The notes under the pieces were generated by a model. The model was given only the letters and a program-made list of their open reading frames with translations, was not told the DNA's origin and ran no database searches. A stretch of 64,000 nucleotides of DNA, taken from positions 75,446,463 to 75,510,462 of the forward strand of contig CM048554.1 of NCBI GenBank assembly GCA_026413225.1. The letters are read 5' to 3'. Position 1 is the stretch's first letter, and each line of letters opens with the position of its first letter. Position numbers and translations under genes: made by a program. Source of the stretch: Otis tarda (taxonomy: Eukaryota > Chordata > Aves > Otidiformes > Otididae). Below, piece by piece: positions 1-13,400 of the stretch.

Positions 1-266
1 TCTTTGGCAATTGTATGCAAGCCTACCATTTAGGAGTAACTGACAGAATGTCTGAGACTCAAATGTACTGACAATTTGATTTTGATAAAGCAATTCATGT
101 TCTCGGGATCTGTAGCTGTCATGATCATAAATGCAATGTGATTTAGAAGAGTTTTGTTTCTTCTTTGAATGGGAGGGCTTTCATGAAAGTGTCATTAAAA
201 TGGTTAATGCCTTAGGTTATTTTCTAACAGGAAAACTAGAGTAAAATTGCTTGTCTTCCATTTCAG
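1..266 (+). other. REV3L: REV3L intron (3' end of the intron before the giant exon)
   Basis: AT-rich sequence ending in a pyrimidine-rich tract and CATTTCAG. No exon or repeat recognised. Confidence 0.85.
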
Positions 267-3200
267 ACAATCCTTTGAATAATGAAAGTTCTCGAACTCA
301 CTCCTCCGTCATTGCAACAAGCAAAATGTCTGTAAAGACCTCAATCTTTCACAAAGATGCTGCTACACTAGAACCCCCATCTTCTGCTAAAATTACTTTT
401 CAGTGTAAACACACAAGTGCCCTTTCTAACCATGTTTTGAATAATGAAGATTTAGTAGAAGACCTCTCACAACCAAACGCAGAAACAAGACCTGAACTTT
501 CAGTCCATTCACTTACGAAAGAAAGCACTTACTCAGCAAAGTACCCAACTCCATTCACCAATAGTACCCATGCAGAAAACTCTCACAAAGAGAGTAACAA
601 GAAAGATACTATCCCAGTTCCCTCATGTGAAAATAATATTTTTGAGTATGAAGATGATATTTCATCAGTGAGCAGGCAGATACCTAGTAGGAAGTATACT
701 AGCATCAGAAAAGCTGAAAAGGATGTCTCTTTTATGCATGTGGGCCGCCACATTGGTGACAGCATATTGAATAAAAACTTATTTAACTTTTCCGATTTGA
801 GCCACTCCAGCCACTCCAAAGGTAAAATGTCCTCTGAAGTAAATGAAAAATCCAGCAGTGCAAGTATAAATAGTTTTTTTCCAGCAACAGTTACAGAAAA
901 TTGTGAACTGGTATCTTGTTCAGGAGGCAGTCGAACTGTGGTACATTCACTTGAAAATAACACTGATGAAGGTGGCCTTAATAAGCTTAAAATTAGGTAT
1001 GAAGAATTTCAGGAGCATAAGGCAGAAAAGCCAAGCCTCAGTCAACAAGCAGCACATTATATGTTCTTTCCTAGTGTTGTTCTTTCTAATTGTCTCAGTC
1101 GACCACAGAAGTTAGCTCCCGTGACATATAAGCTACAGCAAGGCAACAAACAATCCAGGTTGAAGCTGAATAAAAAGAAACACAGTTTTATCAATCATCA
1201 GGAGCCTGCAAGTATAAATGATGCTGCATCAGTGAAGGAAAGCTGCTATACACAAGGTAATGCTTGTAGTAACATTCCTGATAAGGACAGTGCTTTACCT
1301 AGTGACTTAGTTCAAGTTCCTCTTGAGGCATTTGAAAACAAAATGCCTACAAGTACTGCTAATTATACTGACTGCCAATTTGCAGATGGATCTCTTGAAA
1401 CTGAGCAGTCATTTGGATTATGTGGGAATAAGTATACGCTCCGAACGAAACGGAAGGTAAATTATGAGACGGAAGACAGTGAATCAAGCTTTGTCGCACA
1501 CAACTCAAAAATTAATCTACCTCAGCCAGTAGAAAGTGTTGAAAGTTTGGATGGGTCTCAGAAGTCTCGAAAGCGTAGAAAACTTTCTAAAAAATTGCCA
1601 CCTGTTATTATTAAATATATTATCATCAATAGATTTAGAGGGAGAAAAAACATGCTTGTTAAACTAGGGAAAGTAGATTCTAGTGAGGAAAGAGTAGTAC
1701 TCACAGAGGAAAAGATGAACTTATATAAAAAGCTTGCACCTTTAAAGGACTTTTGGCCAAAAGTTCCTGACTCTCCTGCAACCAAATATCCTATTTATCC
1801 ACTAACACCAAAGAAAAGTCACAAAAGGAAAGCAAAACATAAGTCAACCAAGAAAAAAGCTGGAAAGCCACAAAAAACTGGTAGTAAAAATATGAAAAGA
1901 ACTTTATCTTTCCGAAAAAGGACTCATACGATTCTTTCTCCTCCTTCACCATCCTACAATGCTGAAGCTGAAGACTGTGACTATAACTATAGTGATGTTA
2001 TGTCCAAGTTAGGTTTTCTTTCTGAGAGAAGCACAAGCCCAGTAAACACATCTCCCCCTCGCTGCTGGTCTCCCACTGATCCAAAAGCAGAAGAAATTTT
2101 GACCAACCTGGACAGAGAAGCTTTATTTAGTAGGGGCCCCAATATGTACAACAGCAAGACTGTGAGTTCTAGTATAGGAAAAAATAGTCGAGCAAAAACT
2201 CAGGTTAAGAAATGTAAAAAGAAATTTGCTAGCCCCACTGTATCTACCAAGAAAAAAAAAAAGATTAATCAGGCTGATAAAACAGTGGATGGTGGAAAGA
2301 AGAAACGTAGAACAAAACAAAGACAAAAAACAACTGAAAAAGCATCCTCAAGAAAGAGCGTTGTATTTAAAGATGAGAAAGGAAATACTTGCTCCACTGC
2401 AGAAGTGAAGTTTGTGCTGAAACGTCAAGATCTGCCTGAGATTTCTTACAACTCTGTCAACTCGCAGCCACTCCATAACCGGAAAGACAGTCCTCTTCCT
2501 GGCTATTCAGCAGGATATCTACCATCAGCACAGCTCCCTTCAGCAGCTGATGCACAAGGTAATTCATCAGGCTGTTTTCATTCATTGATGGAAGTTGATA
2601 AGCCTGTAGATGTACAGTGTTCACCTGCTTCACGAGAAGACCCTCATTCATCTCTCTCATCTACTCCCGTGGCGTCTGGAAGGGAAGTACCAAAAATGAC
2701 CTCTCAAAGGCCCAGGACTCAAAGTGCTATATTTAGAATGAAGGATTCTGCTCTCATTCAAAACATATTTGATCCATCTAATCTCTCAACTCAGGTAACA
2801 CAGAATGTGCACATCTCTAAAGATAAGACTTTTGCAAAAGCAGAAGAGATAAAAAATTTGCAAAACAGATATTTACCACCAGCTGGGAAATTAAATGAAG
2901 CTCGTGAGTCTTTGGACACAGCAAAGATGGATCAGTTACATACCACTAACTATTTGTATTGTAAAGACAATAATCAACAGCAGATTTTTTGTTTACCAGA
3001 GGCATCCAAGCATTCTGATACTTGTTCTTCTATTCTTAAGTCATCTGAGGAAAACCCTGGGCCACTTCAGTTGCCTAAGAATTGTTTTGTAACATCTTTG
3101 AAGAGTCCAGTGAAACAGTTAAATTGGGATCAAAGCCAGAGAGGATTTATTTTTGATATGTCACATTTTAAACCTGAAACAGTAAAACAAAGGTCTCTGT

Positions 3201-4473
3201 CAGAAACAACTGTGCAACCAAAACCCATCTCCCAGTATAAAAACAGGAATATAGTGGCCCCATCAGCGTTCAGTGAAGGACAGTCTAGCCTAGCTGTTTT
3301 GAAAGAGCTGCTCCAGAAAAGACAGCAGAAAGCTCAGAATGCAAATGTTACGCAGGAACCATTACCGGCTAAAACACAGCTGAGCATGAATATACCATGC
3401 CCTGTTGAACAGAATAAAGCAATCAAAAGGTCACGGTCAGTCACATCGCCAAGAAAATCTCGTGCTCCCAGGAATACAAAACCTAAAGAAAAAACACGGA
3501 AACTTTCAAAAATTGAGTCTTTAAGCCAGCAGATCACTAGTCGCGTTGATCACTCTGTGTCTGACAGCCCCACTTTTTTTTCAGACCCTGGTTTTGAAAG
3601 TTGCTACTCTCTTGAAGACAGCTTGTCTCCAGACCACAATTACAACTTTGATATTAATACTATAGGTCAAACTGGATTTTGCAGTTTTTATTCTGCAAGC
3701 CAATTTGTCCCAGCAGATCAAAATTTGCCCCAGAAATTCTTGAGTGATGCAGTTCAGGATCTTGGTTCTGGACAAACAACAGAAAATGACTTTCTGTGTC
3801 ATAATGACCAAAAATCTGAGGAAGAAAAGCAGCATTCTTCAAGCACAAATAAATGGAAAAGGCCTGGTTCCCTGAGCCCTGAACTTTTTGAGAAAACCTC
3901 ACTGGATAACAGTGAGAACCACTGCCATAGCCAATGGAGGAAAAATGTTCATCCTTCAACTTCTAGATCTAGTTCTGTCGATACCTCTTGTACGCAAGAG
4001 ACTGAGGTCTGTTTAAATGAAAAATTCAAATTGAATAGAAGTACAGTAAATAAAGACATACTTCTTAACCTTCCTCAGCCAACCAGCACAGACTGGATTC
4101 AAAGCCACATTAGAAAAGAAACCACTTTTGAACCCTGTCAACCACTTGATTCAGTTAATACCTCTTTTACATCCATACTGTCTTCTCCTGATGGTGAACT
4201 TATAGATGCAGCTTCTGAGGATTTAGAATTATATGTTTCAAGAAACAATGAGGCATTAACTCCAACTCCCGATAGTTCACCAAGATCAACCAATTCTCCC
4301 TCACAATCAAAGAATGGAAGTTTTACACCTCGTACTGCTCACATTCTTAAGCCTCTCATGTCCCCACCTAGTCGTGAAGAAATCATGGCAACGTTGCTGG
4401 ATCATGATCTCGCAGAAACAATTTATCAGGAGCCATTTTGCAGCAATCCTTCAGATGCTCCAGAAAAGCCAAG
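267..4473 (+). CDS. REV3L: REV3L giant central exon (4.2 kb)
   Basis: The open frame begins at acceptor ...CATTTCAG (splits a GAC codon after its first base) and ends at donor AAG|GTACTG, phase 2. Vertebrate REV3L is known for one giant exon of this size. The product is mostly disordered and Ser/Lys rich. The stretch around nt 1710-2240 (starting [16 protein letters not shown], with several SPxxSP-like sites) matches the DUF4683-type region shared with KIAA2022/NEXMIF. Basic blocks such as [19 protein letters not shown] (about nt 1810-1870) correspond to the positively charged region. Near the end, nt 4343-4375 encode [11 protein letters not shown], the REV7/MAD2L2 seat-belt binding motif, followed by the conserved [12 protein letters not shown]. 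An 11-A run (2252-2262) encodes a Lys stretch. The following intron is 379 bp with nothing recognisable. Confidence 0.97.
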
Positions 4474-7400
4474 GTACTGTGTTAAATGCATTTCTGTTTA
4501 CATATGCTTGTGATTATATTAAATTTAATTTATTCCTGTAAACAATTTTACGCTGTTAAGCGGCACAGATGCATGAAAGATCTCATCTGATATACATACA
4601 TACAACTTGAAGTTGAAAATTACTGTACTTCCAGTGTGAATACCCATTGTCATTCATGACACTTTGGTTTTTTTTATTGCTTGATATTATTGTAACAAGT
4701 GGGAATGTGCCTGTTTGGTTTCTAAAAGATATTATTCACAGGAATTGCATAGTGAGAAAACTAATTAGCAGGACTCTGCTTTTATATAATCTTGAGGACT
4801 TCCTGCAGTGCAGTTTAGAATAAAACAATAATTCAAACTATTTTCTTAACAGGGAAATTGGAGGACGGCTTCTCACAGTGGAAACTAGACTTCCAAATGA
4901 CCTGCTTGAGTTTGAGGGGGACTTCTCATTAGAAGGTCTACGACTCTGGAAGACCGCATTTTCAGCAATGACAGAAAATCCTAGACCAGGGTCTCCTCCC
5001 CGTTGTGGTCATTCTACTGTTAATAAAAGAGAAAGTAATAGCCATAAAACTAGTGAAGACAAAAAAATAGTCATAATGCCATGCAAGTGTGCTCCAAGCC
5101 AACAGCAAGTTCAGATATGGCTTCATGCCAAAGAAGAGTATGAACATTTCAAGAAATTGCCTAAGAATCATCCTGCTGAGCTGGCAAAGGCAACTGAGAA
5201 TTTCAGCTCTGCAATATTGTCTGAAGAGAAATCTATAGAACTAGTAAAATCAGCTAAAGATTTAAATTTATCTAACCTCGAAGATGAAAGACTTGTTGTG
5301 CCTGCAAAGAATTCTCCTCCTTCTGTGGCAGAAACTACAAAAACACAAACCAAGGAAACCTGTGATAAGTCTATAAGCACTATAGGAACTTCTGTAAATA
5401 ATAAAAATGACATAGACTGTAATAAAAATCCCTCTGAAAGCAGGACACCTACTGCTTCAACACTAGAACATGATAAGGAGGAGGAGGAGGAAGATTATTA
5501 CGTCAATTACAGTTCACCAGATTCTCCAGTACTTCCTCCTTGGCAGCAAGTAGTGTCTCCAGATCCCAAGCAGTCCAATGTAGAAGATGCAGAATGGAAA
5601 AGTCAGGATATTGTTTTGTCTTCTGTCGAAGGAAATGATGTAGAAAGTGCACAAAACTCTCCATCCACCCAAGAGGACGTTAATACATCCTTTGACACGT
5701 CTCCATTTCCAGTGAATGAAGATCCTGGAAATTCTGAATCTGTTTGCCTACATAGTACACCCATTGTGCAGAGAAAAGATGGAGTACCTGAAGTTCTTGG
5801 TTTTACTCCTTTATCCACAGGTAAATCCATTAAGTGACTCTAATGATATGCAAAAAAAAATTCTGAATATGATAATATATTATATTTCTTTTGACATAAT
5901 GAGAAAAGAATTGCATCTCCACAAAAATACATTTAAAACTAGTTTTGGAAAGGAAAAGGCCTGTACATTATTGTTTAAGTAACTATTGAATTATGAAAAA
6001 AGTCTAGAAGCAGAACACCCTTTCACTTCCTGATTGTCTCTAGTATCTGAAGTGTTGGTTAAAAACTTAATTTAGAAGTATAGCTTATTTGGGGGATTTT
6101 GGAATCTTGTTGGTTATACTGCTTGTATTTTTCCAAACATAATCTAAATGTAGAGTGTGAATAACATTACAGTATTCAGGATGATAATCATGTGAGGTTG
6201 GGTAACTTACTGGCCTTGTACTATACATTCTTAAATGTCTATAAATACCAAATTGTAGTAGTTGCGCTTTGGATTGGACAGAGAATAAAGTTACATTTGT
6301 TTTTATATATATATGTGTGTGTGTGTGTGTGTATATAATATGTTTGTTTATAATGTTAAGCAAATGCCTCTGGTTGTTTCCAGCATGTTGTTTAATACCT
6401 AGACAATATTACTGAGGCTAAGCAGTTTTGCACTCCCATGTGTTTACAGAAACAAAAGCCCAGAAACTGAGCCACAAGAGAGGAATTAATACTGATGGTC
6501 TTCGAAGAGTACTTCTAACCACACAAATGAAGGTAAATTAAGATTTTATGTACAGATGTATTTTTATTACACCACACATACACGTTTCCATTCTCTTTCT
6601 TCTGTGTTGTTTTTTTCTTTTGCTGTTAAGATCTTGAAAATACATTTAAAATGATAGGGTACAATTGCTGTAGAATCAGCGTACACTCAAAGTTAGGAAG
6701 AAGAAATCAGTTTAGTTTGCTGGAGGGAAATAATTGGATATTGAGAGTATTTTCTATGTTTTAGGGTAGTGAGGTGCTAATGAAACGCTAGAGACACCAT
6801 GTAAGGATGTTGTTTTGCTCTAGTTACAACATCCTTTTTGAATTCTATTGCGATTTCCTTTCCCTTTTATATATATATTTCTGCGTGTCTATATCTATAT
6901 ATATACACAGAGGTGTGTATGAGTTTTCAGACAGTGTTCTAAGCATTTTCTGAAAACAGTGTAGCCAGCAAATGGCACTGATATGCTGACAGAGTAAAAA
7001 GGGAATGGTTCACATAAAATGATCAAACTTGCGTGTTTTCCCTAAACAATGTTTTTGCTCCCCATGTTGGAAACAGAATGGTGTGTTTGAATGATATGGC
7101 CCAATAGTCTTTTCTTTTGTTCTCAGCGTACTGGTATTTACCCAGTGCAAGTGGGTACTTAAGTGTACGCTTAATTCAGTGCCTTAAAAAGTGGTGACTG
7201 AAGCAGAGGTTTTTGATGAATTGTTACTCAAGAGAGAATAGAGATTTGCTGATTCTACTGTCATCAGGCTTCTAAGAAAGCCAATATGTGTAGTTTTAGG
7301 GGGAGTTGTGTTTGGTTGGTTGTTTTTTGGGTTTGGTTTTTTTTTTTCACTTATTTCAAACTGTTTCTTGCTTTAATTTCATTAAAATTAATCTTACAAG

Positions 7401-10400
7401 TAGGAAGATACAACTGTTGTTTCCATGTTGAAAAATGACATGAGGAGATAGTGAAAGCTTTTTTTTAGTAGTTGTAGCATAGCATTTGCATTTTCATTGA
7501 TGAATTTGTATTTAGCATTGCATATGCATTTAGCAACCTGTAGTTTTTTCAGTATTATACTGTGCTTTTTTCTCCCCGCCCCGCAATAAGAATCAATTTG
7601 CTGCCCTCGGTGCTCCAAAGAAAGAAACCTCTCAGATTGAAGGACCATCTTTAAATAACACTTACGGTTTTAAAGTCAGTGTGGAAAACCTGCAGGAAGC
7701 AAAATCTTTACATGAGGTAACTTACTGTTACATGTTATTTTATAAAATAATTTTTTTCCAGACCAGTTTTATAATGGCACAATTTAAAAATCTTTTCCTC
7801 CTTCATCCCTGCCTGACTTAAAATTAATCAGTGTGTGATGTCTGCAGCTTTAAGAAGTTGCTCTACTGGTTTCAACTTGATCTCCAAGTGCTTTTATTTA
7901 ATAGTATTGAACTAAATTTCACAGTATTTTTGTTAAAGGAAGGTTTACCACTTTCTCAAAAAATAAAAATAAAAATAAATAAAGGATCAGAAGGAAGAAA
8001 CAGTAAGTTCTGTATAAAAACAGTACCGGAAAAAGTAGTTGACTGTAACTTTTCATGGATTATTTGCTTAAGAAACGAGGCATCTGGCATCACTGAGTCA
8101 GGCCCTTCTAGTATCTACGTGTTACCTTCTGAACCCATTGAACAGTTTCTGCTATATTTAACAAAATGGTACATGTCTGAAAGAATACCTGTACATATTT
8201 CATGTACTTCAGTAGCTGGTCTGGGAAGAGAGATCAAAATGGGTGCTGGAGAAAGGGATGCAATGTGAATACAGTACTACTGTGTTTGGCTGCTAACTGA
8301 CCAGTCGGCATTTGTGTGCTCCCCGTCAGTCACCACTTTCGTGTCATGGAATAGCTGTTGACCAATGTACAGATAACATGGGGAAATAAAAGTTTTATGC
8401 ACTGAGTAGATGACATAGGAGAAGCCACAAGAAGCTAATGATGTTGCAGGAAATGGAGATAGAGCTTGATAGTAAAATTTCATTTCAGTGGTGACTGTAG
8501 TGACTTAGGATGCAAATCTAGAGGAAATTGGCTTGCCCCAAGGGCAGCTTACATACTCAGAAATATTTGTAACTTTTCCCTTGTGATCTGTCCAACTTCC
8601 CTATTAGTCCACGCTAGCAACTATATTGTGCAAGACAAAGCAACAACATAGCATTGAAACAGTATTAAATGCTACAGTATTTATTGTAGAGTCAAAACTG
8701 TACAGTATGTAAGGATTCCTCGTCCAGAGGAGGGCCACAAAGATGATCAGAGGGCTGGAGCACCTCTCCTATGAGGACAGGCTGAGAGAGTTGGGGCTGT
8801 TCAGCCTGGAGAAGAGGAGGCTCTGGGGAGACCTGATAGCGGTCTTCCAATACCTCAAGGGGGCCTACAGGAAAGATGGGGAGAGGCTGTTCAGTAGGGC
8901 CTGTTGTGATAGGACAAGGGGTAATGGGTTTAAATTAGAAGGAGGTAGGTTTAGATTAGATATTAGAAAAAAATTTTTTACAATGAGAGTTGTAGAGCAC
9001 TGGAACAGGTTGCCCAGAGAGGTGGTGGATGCCCCATCCCTGGAAATGTTCAAGGCCAGGCTGGATGAGGCTCTGAGCAACCTGATCTAGTCAGGGATGT
9101 CCCTGCTTCTAGCAGGGGGGTTGGACTAGATGACCTTTGAAGGTCCCTTCCAACTCTAACCATTCTATGATTCTATGATTCTATGATTCTATGATTAGCA
9201 TTCTCTTAATGCAGACCATTCTGCAAAAAGCTGTAGCAACATCATGTGGAAGTTCCATTAATGCAAGTGAAGGGAAAGTTAGGTATTCTCCATATCTTCT
9301 TTTAAGTTACTTAGTCTTCATGCTTGTTTGCACTTCCTGGATGAGGGAGGGAAAGGAAAATAAAAGACCAACAGTGATTCTTTGTTCTTGATCAGTCTGG
9401 AAATTTAATTCGGCTCAATATGCAAAGCTGTTTGAAAACATTAGAGGAACTTACAGTTGTTGAAGTTGAGCATTTCTATTTGTTTGTATTTTCTGCTTTT
9501 GATAGAAGATGATAGTACTCAGAAACAAATACTGAATTTTAATAATTTAGTATACAAATATATTACATGATTAATCTTTTTTGTGTAAGATAATGCTTTT
9601 TGCAAAAAAAAGTGAGATCCAGAGATGCATGTTTAATCACTTCTGTTAATTTTGAGGTGTGACCTCTTAGTTACAATATAATATGACCATGGAAATGTCT
9701 GCAGTGAATTAATTTGCACTAATAATCTCCTCTTAAATTTTTTTAAGAAAGCTGCTAACTTACTGTATTTATTTGTTGGTAGGTCCAACACCTTACCCTG
9801 ATCAGCATGGAGTTACATGCTCGAACCAGACGAGATTTGGAACCAGACCCAGAGTTTGATCCGATCTGTGCTTTATTCTATTGCATCTCATCAGACACAG
9901 CGCTGCCAAATACTGATAACAAAGAAATCACTGGTGCTGTAGTGATTGATAGAGACAGGACACTCTCAAGCCAAGGTTCCTATTTCTTTTTTCTTAATGT
10001 ATTTTACAAAAATGCTTGTTTCATAGTAATCAAACAGTAGCAAACGAAATTTAATCAAGTATCTGTATTAATATTTAGCTCATTTAATTTTGTCATGTTG
10101 ACTGTTGGATGAATGGCCATATTAAACATGGAGAGTTTTCCTGCTTATATCTTCCAAAGAACTATTGCATGGGCTGTAAACCACAAATAACATACACACG
10201 TGCAAAATATCTATGTTTGCGTACTTGCGGACAAGCTCCTGCAGTGTTCTAAAAGTATAAAGAGGAAAACCTGCCTTTAGTTTCCTACTTGAGTTGCTGG
10301 CTAGCTACAAGTAGAAAATGTTAAAAGCAAGACAGTATGTTTTATATTTTACTTAAGGGTAATTTTTGTGGTTTTATCTGATCCTTTTAGGATCTAAACA

Positions 10401-13400
10401 GGGGCCCTTATTCTATTGTACCTTTTTGGCTTTGTTTAGACCAGTGATACTCAACCTGTGGCTCTAGAGCCGGATGTGGCTCTTCATGGCCCTACAGGCG
10501 GCTCTCGCAATGTAGGCATCTGATCGGCGCTCCACTCTATCAGGCAGCGCGGGGAGCACTGAGCAAATGGACCAGCAGTGTGGGAGTCGCTGAAGTTCCC
10601 CCTCCCATAGGGGGAAAGAAAAGGAGCTGCTGGGATCCCCCCACAGGTAAGAGTAGAGATCACCTCCCACCCAGCAGCTGTGGGGCAGAATGGGGAAAAA
10701 CTTGCCCTTTTGCCCCTTGCACCCTTCTACCCCACTCCTTCCTAGCAGTCAGAAGGAGTTGAAGACAGAATGCTGCTGGGAGAGAGGATACTGATGTGTC
10801 ATGTCGTGATGTATCAATATGTGATGATGTTGAGGCAGCAGCATCACACATTGAAGTGTCATGATGGGAAAAAAAAAAAAATCACACTGTTGATACTTGA
10901 TTTTTATGGTGCTCTACAACTCCATTTAATAAAGAAGTGGCTCTCCAGCTGTTAAAGGTTGAGTACCACTGGTTTAGGCTAGTAAAAAAAAAAAAACCAA
11001 AAACAAACAAAGTCCTCTTTCTTTCAGGGTTTCTTTGGCATTGTGAATGTACATTAAACCACAAAATACTGTCTAAAATTTAAGTGTGGACAAAAACCTA
11101 CCAAAAATAAATTTAGCATTAAGGCAACAGCTCCTTCTTTTACCAGTTTATTTTTCGAAGTATTGTAGATATTATATCATGTTAAGCTAAGTTATTATTC
11201 TCAGTGAAGTTTAGTTTGGTATTATATGCTTGTTACTATCTTTAAAAAAAATTATCTCCGTTACCTTACTAAGTGAGATTTTCCACAGTGTAGCCACTGC
11301 GGCTCCTTAGGTGTGTGCCACTGATAAATTACCAAGAAAAAGTTCTCTGTAAAGAAGTCCAATAATATTTTGAAAAACCAAAGATTCTGATCTAGTTTTG
11401 TTAGTGAAATACAATTACATGTTTAAATGTTATCGTGACATCCCTTTCTTTAACTGATGTGTGCTGTTAATATTTTCTTGGTTAGAACTTTCTGAGTTCC
11501 CTGTGGAGTGACTTGACATTGAGATACACCTTTTTTCCCCTTTTTTGTATTACTATTGCTTTGTAAGTTAAAGTACTCATTTTAACATTTATTTCTGAAA
11601 GCACACTTTTTTAATTCTCATGTTTCAAAGAATACCATTTAAAAACTCCATATTGTTGACTTAATCAGAGATATTACTATCTGTTCTATAGAGAAAATTA
11701 AAAGACAGAGTATGTGTTGCATATTATTCATTTATAGAGGTTTTTTATATAGAAGGCATGTGCTAAGTTCCTGCATGCATTAGCTATTATTCACACATTA
11801 TCAGTGTAGACACTCTTAACGTGCACTAAGTGAGCAGTTGCTCGTATTTTTCTATTAGTAACTTAGCAGTGTTTTTTAAGTGTACTGAAAAAAAAGCCAT
11901 ACTATGCTATGTAGCATTTTTGTTCTTCAGAGCATTTTGCAAAGCACTACTCTAAGCTAGCAATTAAAATACATATTTTGCATGAAAACACTGTGTGAGT
12001 TGTCATATTGTGCTTTAACATTTCTTATTCCAAAATAATTTTCTAATAGCTGGACTCTTGTACATGTAAAATGGTGAAATTTCTCTTCAATCAAATTATT
12101 TGTATCTGAAAATTTATGCAAGATTATCACTATGGTAGAATTTTACAAATCTAAAAGAACAAACTTTTCTACTCAAGAGGAACAAAATATGTTAATAGGA
12201 TTAGTTGCGATAATAATTAGTGTTAAAGATAAAAACAGATTGTATTCCACACTGCTTTTCAGTTGTATGTTCTATTTTAAAGCAATTTTGTTGACTGAAG
12301 TAACGGAATTTTTTCTAAATTGTAATTTTTTTTTTTTTTACTTTATTTTCTAGGGAGCAGAGACCAAGCCCCCTTGCTCACAAGATCTGGAGTTACAGGA
12401 CTAGAAGTCAGTTACGCTACTGATGAAAGAACTCTTTTCCAGGAAGTAGTGAATATTGTAAAAAGGTAGCATATCTGTACGTTCTGCTTTTATTTTTCAG
12501 GCTTCGTACAGCAGATTTAGTTCCTTCAGCCCTTGCCAGTCTCTCAGATACTGATTTTTGTTGTTGTTGTTTCCCTCAAAGGCTTATTTCTAGAGTGGAC
12601 AAGCATGGTGGTCTTTCAAATAAAAATACTTTTTGCTTTTCCTTTTTTCTGACAGCAAGAACGTTCAGATCCTCTTAAGCAGCTGAGTTGCAGTCTTGAA
12701 ACTAATCAGCCATATAAGTAATCTTCTTTAACATACAAACTTTCCTGCTAATCCCAGAATTCATTACACATCTCTCTGAAACTCTCAGAATAGTAGATAT
12801 TAACAGTGCTGAAACCTATAGAAAGGCAAGAATTTTTCTAGGGACTCTGAGGCAAGATGGAAAAATACCTACATGATACTGAACCTGCTATGGACAGATT
12901 CAAATAACTGGTAGTTGAAAAATCAGTTTCCTTCATTCATTTTGTCTTCTCTGAATGGAAATCCCCTGCTCCATCAGACTTGGAAAACTGCTGGTTTTCC
13001 CCGTCTCCACCAGGGCTGGGAAGCCTTTTTGGTAGCCCTCTCAGCTGGTGAGTAGGTGGAACCACAGATGTCTTTCCAAGCCCTACTGACAGAGGTGCAA
13101 AACTGTAAAGCTGCAAGGAAAAATAAACAGATTTAAACTGTGAGTCACCCTGCTGGAATAGAGGCACAAGAAAAAAATGTGTACTAGGCAGAGTACATTT
13201 GCAATTCTTTCTCTCTCCAACCAGAAAACCTCTGATGAGAAACACATTGACCAACCCCATGAAGCCAGAATACAAAAAGAGTTGCTGAATGCAACCAACA
13301 CAGGGTGGGTCCTGACAGATCAGCATATCCCTGTTCAGAGAAGACAAAATTCAGGTAAGGAACATAATTTTATTTTTCTCTTTCTTGGAAATCTAGTGCT

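Noticed and set aside
7831..8268. 145-codon intronic open frame on + strand
   Set aside because: No family resemblance, low-complexity Lys/Ile stretch, lies between two REV3L exons and lacks conserved motifs; likely chance.
8743..9090. 115-aa ORF as a host gene
   Set aside because: It is the C-terminal piece of the CR1 reverse transcriptase, with the CR1 tail following.
12132..12353. 73-aa ORF just before a REV3L exon
   Set aside because: Intronic sequence that stops exactly at the TAG of the CTAG acceptor.
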